Positions 60,851-64,000 of a DNA stretch of 64,000 nucleotides are shown piece by piece; within the stretch, counting starts at the first letter, position 1; each line of letters starts with the position of its first letter. The DNA is taken from the NCBI GenBank assembly GCA_014595895.1, contig JABUKB010000005.1, positions 1 to 64,000 on the forward strand. Reading direction: 5' to 3'. The position numbers and the translations under genes were made by a program. The notes beneath the pieces are model-generated. The model saw only the letters and a list, made by a program, of their open reading frames with translations, was not told where the DNA came from and did no database searches. The DNA is from Lysinibacillus odysseyi (GTDB lineage: Bacteria; Bacillota; Bacilli; Bacillales_A; Planococcaceae).

Positions 60851-61719
60851 TATTTAAATAGCTCAATAAACTTCGTGCAAATAGGCGACAGTTCCGTTTC
60901 TTTTTTATAAAGCAGCACCGGCTGAATTTTTGTATTTAATTTTGGGAGTGCTATGTAACGTATCTTCATCCTTTGAGTTTCCGCAATCGTTGGCAAGATG
61001 CTAATGCCTACTTCCTGCGTTACTAATTGGCGTACAAGCGGGATATCTTTGCACTCTACAATTACATTCAACTCCACTTTTTCTGCCTCTAAATAATGCT
61101 TGATCTCCTCTAGCATAGAGTACCCCTCCATTGCCTCAAGCAAAATAAAAGGATACCCTGAAAACTGCTGTAAAGAAAAGCTTTCCCCCTCCATTTGTTC
61201 ATACCACTTCTGCGGCATGGCTAACGCGAAAGGACTAGATGGCAACATAACCATTTCATACATGTGTATATTATCAGGCATTAAAATAATGGCCATATCA
61301 ATTTCATTCGCATATAACATTCGTTCAATCTTGGCAGAATCCGCCTTTACTAAATGCAAGTTGGCTTTTGGATAGTGCACGGAAAAATCTTTAATCGCCT
61401 GTTCGATTAGATGGACACAGCTGGAAGATACTCCTACTCGTACACGCCCAGCCGTTCCTTGCTTTAAATAATTCATCTTGACATCCAGCAACTCAATATC
61501 GTTCAGCATCTGCACAGCATGGTTATATAAAACCTTGCCTGCTTCCGTCACTGTCCACTTTTCACGGTAGCGCTTAATAAGCAGCATGCCATAGTGCTCT
61601 TCTAGTTGTTTCAATAGCATGCTTAAAGGCGGTTGTGCCATATGCAATGCAACAGCCGCTTTCGAAATACTTCCTTGGTCTACAATTTCCTTAAAATAAC
61701 GCAATTGTCGAATATCCAT
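60850..61719 (-). CDS. LysR-family transcriptional regulator
   Basis: 289 residues. N-terminal helix-turn-helix RQLRYFKEIVDQGSISKAAV ALHMAQPPLSMLLKQLE (space marks a break), then a substrate-binding domain to the C-terminus. It is divergent from the YczE-type membrane gene with 112 bp between the start codons, the usual LysR layout, so that gene is the likely target. The effector is unknown. Start ATG 61719 has AGAGGTG; in-frame GTG 61725 overlaps that site. Confidence 0.92.
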   Translation of the reverse strand: MDIRQLRYFKEIVDQGSISKAAVALHMAQPPLSMLLKQLEEHYGMLLIKRYREKWTVTEAGKVLYNHAVQMLNDIELLDVKMNYLKQGTAGRVRVGVSSSCVHLIEQAIKDFSVHYPKANLHLVKADSAKIERMLYANEIDMAIILMPDNIHMYEMVMLPSSPFALAMPQKWYEQMEGESFSLQQFSGYPFILLEAMEGYSMLEEIKHYLEAEKVELNVIVECKDIPLVRQLVTQEVGISILPTIAETQRMKIRYIALPKLNTKIQPVLLYKKETELSPICTKFIELFK

Positions 61720-61730
61720 AAGCACCTCTT

Positions 61731-61767
61731 ATATATTTTATATATGAATTCATTATATATTATATAT
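61731..61767. promoter_or_regulatory. AT-rich dyad in the LysR divergent region
   Basis: An imperfect palindrome of TATA repeats centred on ATGAATTCAT. It is followed toward the YczE-type gene by a weak -35 TTGTTT and -10 TACTAA, 16 bp apart. It is a possible LysR site, but simple AT-rich sequence can make such dyads by chance. Confidence 0.35.
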
Positions 61768-61831
61768 TTTTTGTTTATCTATCATTGCGATATACTAAAT
61801 GTTAGGCATTTATTTTGGAAGGGGATTTTCA

Positions 61832-62497
61832 ATGAATAGATCTATTCTTACTGCAAAACGACTCATTCTATATATTATCGGTATTTTTTTTATTGCACTC
61901 GGCGCTACATTTTCTATCCTTGCCAATCTAGGTGTATCCCCCGTGACATCATTACCTTATGCTTTTGCTCTTATTAGTGGCACCTCGATGGGTGTCATGA
62001 CTGTTCTTGCCAATTTTCTTTTTATTATCATACAGGCTATTTTATTGAAAGAGATTAAATGGAGAAATTTTTCTATCCAAATCATTATTGCCTTTGCTTT
62101 TGGTACTTTTATGGATGTTACCTTATGGATAACGAGCTTTCTCCCTGAAGCCCGCTCTATTTGGCTGATTGCTTTATACTTATTGTTAAGTCTTGTGATT
62201 GTAGCGGCTGGCTTGTTGTTTTATTTTACTGCCAAGTTGCCTATCATGCCTTATGATGCTTTAACATATGTGGTCGCAAATAAATGGAAGCTACCATTCG
62301 GTAAAGCGAAAATTACAAGTGATTTACTCAATGTAATGATTTCGCTCATTTTATGCTTACTTGCCTTACATTCTTTTGGTGCTATTGGTATCGGTACCTT
62401 TATTGCTGCATACGGGATTGGTAAAATTACAGGCATATTCCTGAAAAAATTCCAGCCAGCTTTACAGCAATGGACATTTAAAGGACAAGAAGGCTAA
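61832..62497 (+). CDS. YczE/YyaS/YitT-type integral membrane protein (DUF6198)
   Basis: 221 residues, five to six membrane segments: ILYIIGIFFIALGATFSILA, NLGVSPVTSLPYAFAL, GLLFYFTAKLPIMPYDALTY and IGIGTFIAAYGIGKITG. The pattern fits the YczE-like family (Bacillus YczE is linked to surfactin/bacillaene production control, but most members are unstudied). Start ATG 61832 follows AAGGGGATTTTCA; the in-frame ATG at 61799 lacks a site. It is probably controlled by the divergent LysR. Confidence 0.83.
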   Translation: MNRSILTAKRLILYIIGIFFIALGATFSILANLGVSPVTSLPYAFALISGTSMGVMTVLANFLFIIIQAILLKEIKWRNFSIQIIIAFAFGTFMDVTLWITSFLPEARSIWLIALYLLLSLVIVAAGLLFYFTAKLPIMPYDALTYVVANKWKLPFGKAKITSDLLNVMISLILCLLALHSFGAIGIGTFIAAYGIGKITGIFLKKFQPALQQWTFKGQEG

Positions 62498-62503
62498 ACA
62501 AAA

Positions 62504-62535
62504 AAGCAGAGCGAAGATTCCGCTCTGCCTTTTTA
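62504..62535. terminator. Bidirectional terminator between the YczE-type gene and hom
   Basis: 8-bp stem GCAGAGCG/CGCTCTGC with a 7-nt loop, followed by CTTTTTA and preceded by AAAAA, so usable on both strands. Confidence 0.9.
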
Positions 62536-62536
62536 T

Positions 62537-63523
62537 TTAGATAGTAACAGTAAACCCTGCTCGTTTCCCGATAATTTCTGCATAGTCCTCTACCATAACA
62601 GAAGCTGTTGGATACATGCCTGCCCCTGGTCCTGTCACTGTTAATGTGCCGATATAGTTTGTTTCCATAGCAACTGCATTGAATACATCATCAATCGGAT
62701 ATAATGGGTGCTCAGCATTTACCAATAGCGGTGCTACCCTGGCGATAATTTTACCACTAGCATCTTTTTCTACTTCCGCGACATGACGGTAGCGTAGACC
62801 TTGTTCTTTAGCAGCTGCTAGATCTTCCTCTGTTAATGTATCGATACCGACTACTTCCACTTCAGACCAATCCGGTTGTTCGTCAAATGCTAAATCAGAT
62901 AGAATCATTAGCTTTTTAAATGCATCTTGGCCAGATACATCATTAAATGGATCGGCTTCCGCATAACCAAGATTTTGCGCTTCTGCTAATGCTTCGTCAT
63001 ATCTCAAGTTTTCCTGGCGCATTTTTGTCAGCATATAGTTTGTCGTACCGTTTAAGATACCTTGAATACGGCTCACATCGTTCACCAATAAAATATTTTT
63101 CATTGTTTTGATAATAGGCACGCCGCCGGCTACTGTTGCTTCATAGCCGACAAAGACACCGTTCGTTTTCGCCAACTCTTGCAATTCCATGCCGCGCTTT
63201 GCAAACATTACTTTATTTGCCGTAATCACATGGCATCTATTTTCTATGGCACGCTTTAAATATGAATAAGCAGGCTCTTCATTCACGATTGCTTCAAATA
63301 CAACCTGCAAGCCTGGTTCTGCAAATACATCGTCGATATTATCAGTTAATAAATGCTGAGTACCTGCAACACGCTCTCTTGATGTGTCACGTACTACAAT
63401 TTTTGCCACCTCTAGCTCGACACCTAATTTTTGGCGTAGTTCTTCACGCTTCTCATTTAAAATATGATAAATTCCTTGACCAACTGTACCAAATCCTAAG
63501 ATGGCCGCCTTTATTACTGCCAT
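62537..63523 (-). CDS. hom: Homoserine dehydrogenase, short form without ACT domain
   Basis: 328 residues. NAD-binding motif ILGFGTVGQGIYHIL, then the catalytic/substrate region: ITANKVMFAKRG, GVPIIKTMKN, GILNGTTNYMLTKM and AEADPFNDVSGQDAFKKL with catalytic Lys/Asp residues. It reduces aspartate semialdehyde to homoserine for threonine and methionine. Bacillus Hom is about 430 residues with a C-terminal ACT domain; here the protein ends before that, so feedback by threonine may be absent. Start ATG 63523 follows GGAGG; the longer in-frame form from 63544 contains it. Confidence 0.93.
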   Translation of the reverse strand: MAVIKAAILGFGTVGQGIYHILNEKREELRQKLGVELEVAKIVVRDTSRERVAGTQHLLTDNIDDVFAEPGLQVVFEAIVNEEPAYSYLKRAIENRCHVITANKVMFAKRGMELQELAKTNGVFVGYEATVAGGVPIIKTMKNILLVNDVSRIQGILNGTTNYMLTKMRQENLRYDEALAEAQNLGYAEADPFNDVSGQDAFKKLMILSDLAFDEQPDWSEVEVVGIDTLTEEDLAAAKEQGLRYRHVAEVEKDASGKIIARVAPLLVNAEHPLYPIDDVFNAVAMETNYIGTLTVTGPGAGMYPTASVMVEDYAEIIGKRAGFTVTI

Positions 63524-63577
63524 AATTTTCTCCTCCGAACGCATTACATTTCTAAATAATTACTAATTATTCTAAAA

Positions 63578-63606
63578 ATTTTACCTTATATTCTATGATA
63601 AAACAA
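63578..63606 (-). promoter_or_regulatory. Promoter of hom
   Basis: Minus-strand -35 TTGTTT (63601-63606), 17-bp spacer, -10 TAAAAT (63578-63583), about 50 nt upstream of the start codon. Confidence 0.5.
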
Positions 63607-63797
63607 GGGGAATCTCCCCTACATGAACATTTGTTTACGTAAAATGTACACGATAGACAAGAGTGTGGTATGAAACAGTCATTTTCTACTTAAAAATTAA
63701 CATGAGTCATGTGTTCATGAAAAAGAGAATGCATCTCCTGCTAATTAGCACTTTAGAAGAACTGTCCCTTTGTTTCTACTAATCTAAAATTTGTACT

Positions 63798-63884
63798 TTA
63801 TTTTAGTTTTTCTTCCTTTATTATATTCTCGTTTACAGGAAACATACTGATTAAAACAAAAAGCGCACAAGCTTCTATGCTCAT
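63798..63884 (-). CDS. Very small ORF, 28 residues, possibly a toxin-like peptide or sRNA
   Basis: ATG 63884 has GGAAGGAGCGT directly upstream, a strong ribosome binding site. The product has a short hydrophobic part (MSIEACALFVLISMF) and a charged end (NENIIKEEKLK). The mRNA around the start can fold as AGCGTATGAGC/GCTTGTGCGCT (63866-63890 region, with G-U pairs), followed by TTTTTG, so the hairpin might stop transcription or hide the start. This could be a type I toxin-like unit or a short RNA. Coding status is uncertain. Confidence 0.3.
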   Translation of the reverse strand: MSIEACALFVLISMFPVNENIIKEEKLK

Positions 63885-64000
63885 ACGCTCCTTCCATTCT
63901 CTAGCTGGCTAAGTCTAGTGAAAAATTCTCTTGTTTCTATATTATACAGCAATGCTATAAGAGTTACGGTAATTGTTCAGTACTTTTTGTACGAGCAACT

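Larger units (their letters stand above)
63545..64000. other. Right-edge intergenic region upstream of hom
   Basis: 456 bp. It holds the hom promoter (63578-63606), a short AGGGG/CCCCT hairpin just upstream of that promoter, a 28-codon minus-strand ORF at 63798-63884 with an overlapping terminator-like hairpin, and a TATAAT near 63940 upstream of it. No T-box or threonine/methionine riboswitch signature is visible before hom. Confidence 0.5.

Noticed and set aside
63545-64000. T-box or threonine-type leader before hom
   Set aside because: No AGGGTGGNACCGCG-type T-box sequence and no terminator between the likely promoter and the start codon.
1-64000. CRISPR arrays, tRNA genes and insertion sequences
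   Set aside because: No regularly spaced repeats, cloverleaf-like sequences or transposase genes were found by reading the window.

Overview
The window looks like chromosomal DNA of a low-GC Bacillota bacterium from order Bacillales, most likely Planococcaceae (Lysinibacillus or Solibacillus type). The grounds are AT-rich intergenic DNA, strong AAGGAGG-type ribosome binding sites, many rho-independent terminators, and family types common there: SE1832, YfmM-type ABC-F, YvbH-type PH protein, Spx, HemAT, and a lysine 6-dehydrogenase/aldehyde dehydrogenase pair. The left edge holds the 5' end of a 16S rRNA gene on the minus strand, with its leader and two promoters. There are no tRNA genes, CRISPR arrays, transposases or prophage blocks. 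This is ordinary core/shell chromosome with some less common loci.

Layout. 1-6,650: rRNA operon start, ybaK, an SprA-type metalloprotease, a soluble globin-coupled chemoreceptor (HemAT 1), topB, and a LysE exporter. 6,900-15,200: a Cj0069-type protein, a flavin monooxygenase/flavin reductase operon behind a leader with a terminator hairpin, a second flavin reductase, an NAD(P)-binding protein, an SpsG/PseG-like protein, SE1832, and an ABC-F ATPase. 15,200-19,700: cstA preceded by a LytS/LytR-type two-component system; a 21-bp-phased direct repeat upstream of cstA fits a LytTR regulator site, so this is probably a nutrient (pyruvate-like) sensing and uptake unit. 19,900-24,700: aspA, an Spx paralogue with MarR regulator and palindromic operator, an ECF sigma factor, and an M20 dipeptidase. 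24,800-33,800: diguanylate cyclase, ctaB, an unrecognised membrane/coiled-coil protein, phosphatase plus DprA-like protein, PH protein, MMPL transporter. 34,100-44,100: a MerR/B12-binding (CarH/LitR-like) regulator behind five TTGTAYA elements, a MITE-like repeat, nitroreductase, DUF2804 protein, HelD, a double GNAT, and a heterodimeric ABC exporter. 44,400-56,300: a GGDEF/EAL phosphodiesterase, two-part ThrE exporter, secreted beta-propeller protein, lysine catabolic operon, HemAT 2, uppP and a membrane phosphoesterase. 56,400-64,000: VanR-like two-component system with a small membrane ORF between its genes, EamA transporter, excisionase-like protein, LysR and a YczE-type membrane protein, and a short homoserine dehydrogenase.

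Common threads are signalling (two HemATs, one apparently active diguanylate cyclase and one EAL phosphodiesterase, two two-component systems, B12-type, MarR, LysR and ECF regulators) and amino-acid use (aspartase, dipeptidase, lysine oxidation, ThrE, LysE, Hom). The signals most worth a second look are regulatory: the monooxygenase leader, the TTGTAYA array, the Spx/MarR palindrome with a CxxS Spx, the LytTR-like repeat at cstA, and several small ORFs. Functional names rest on motif and family recognition by eye; no database search was run.
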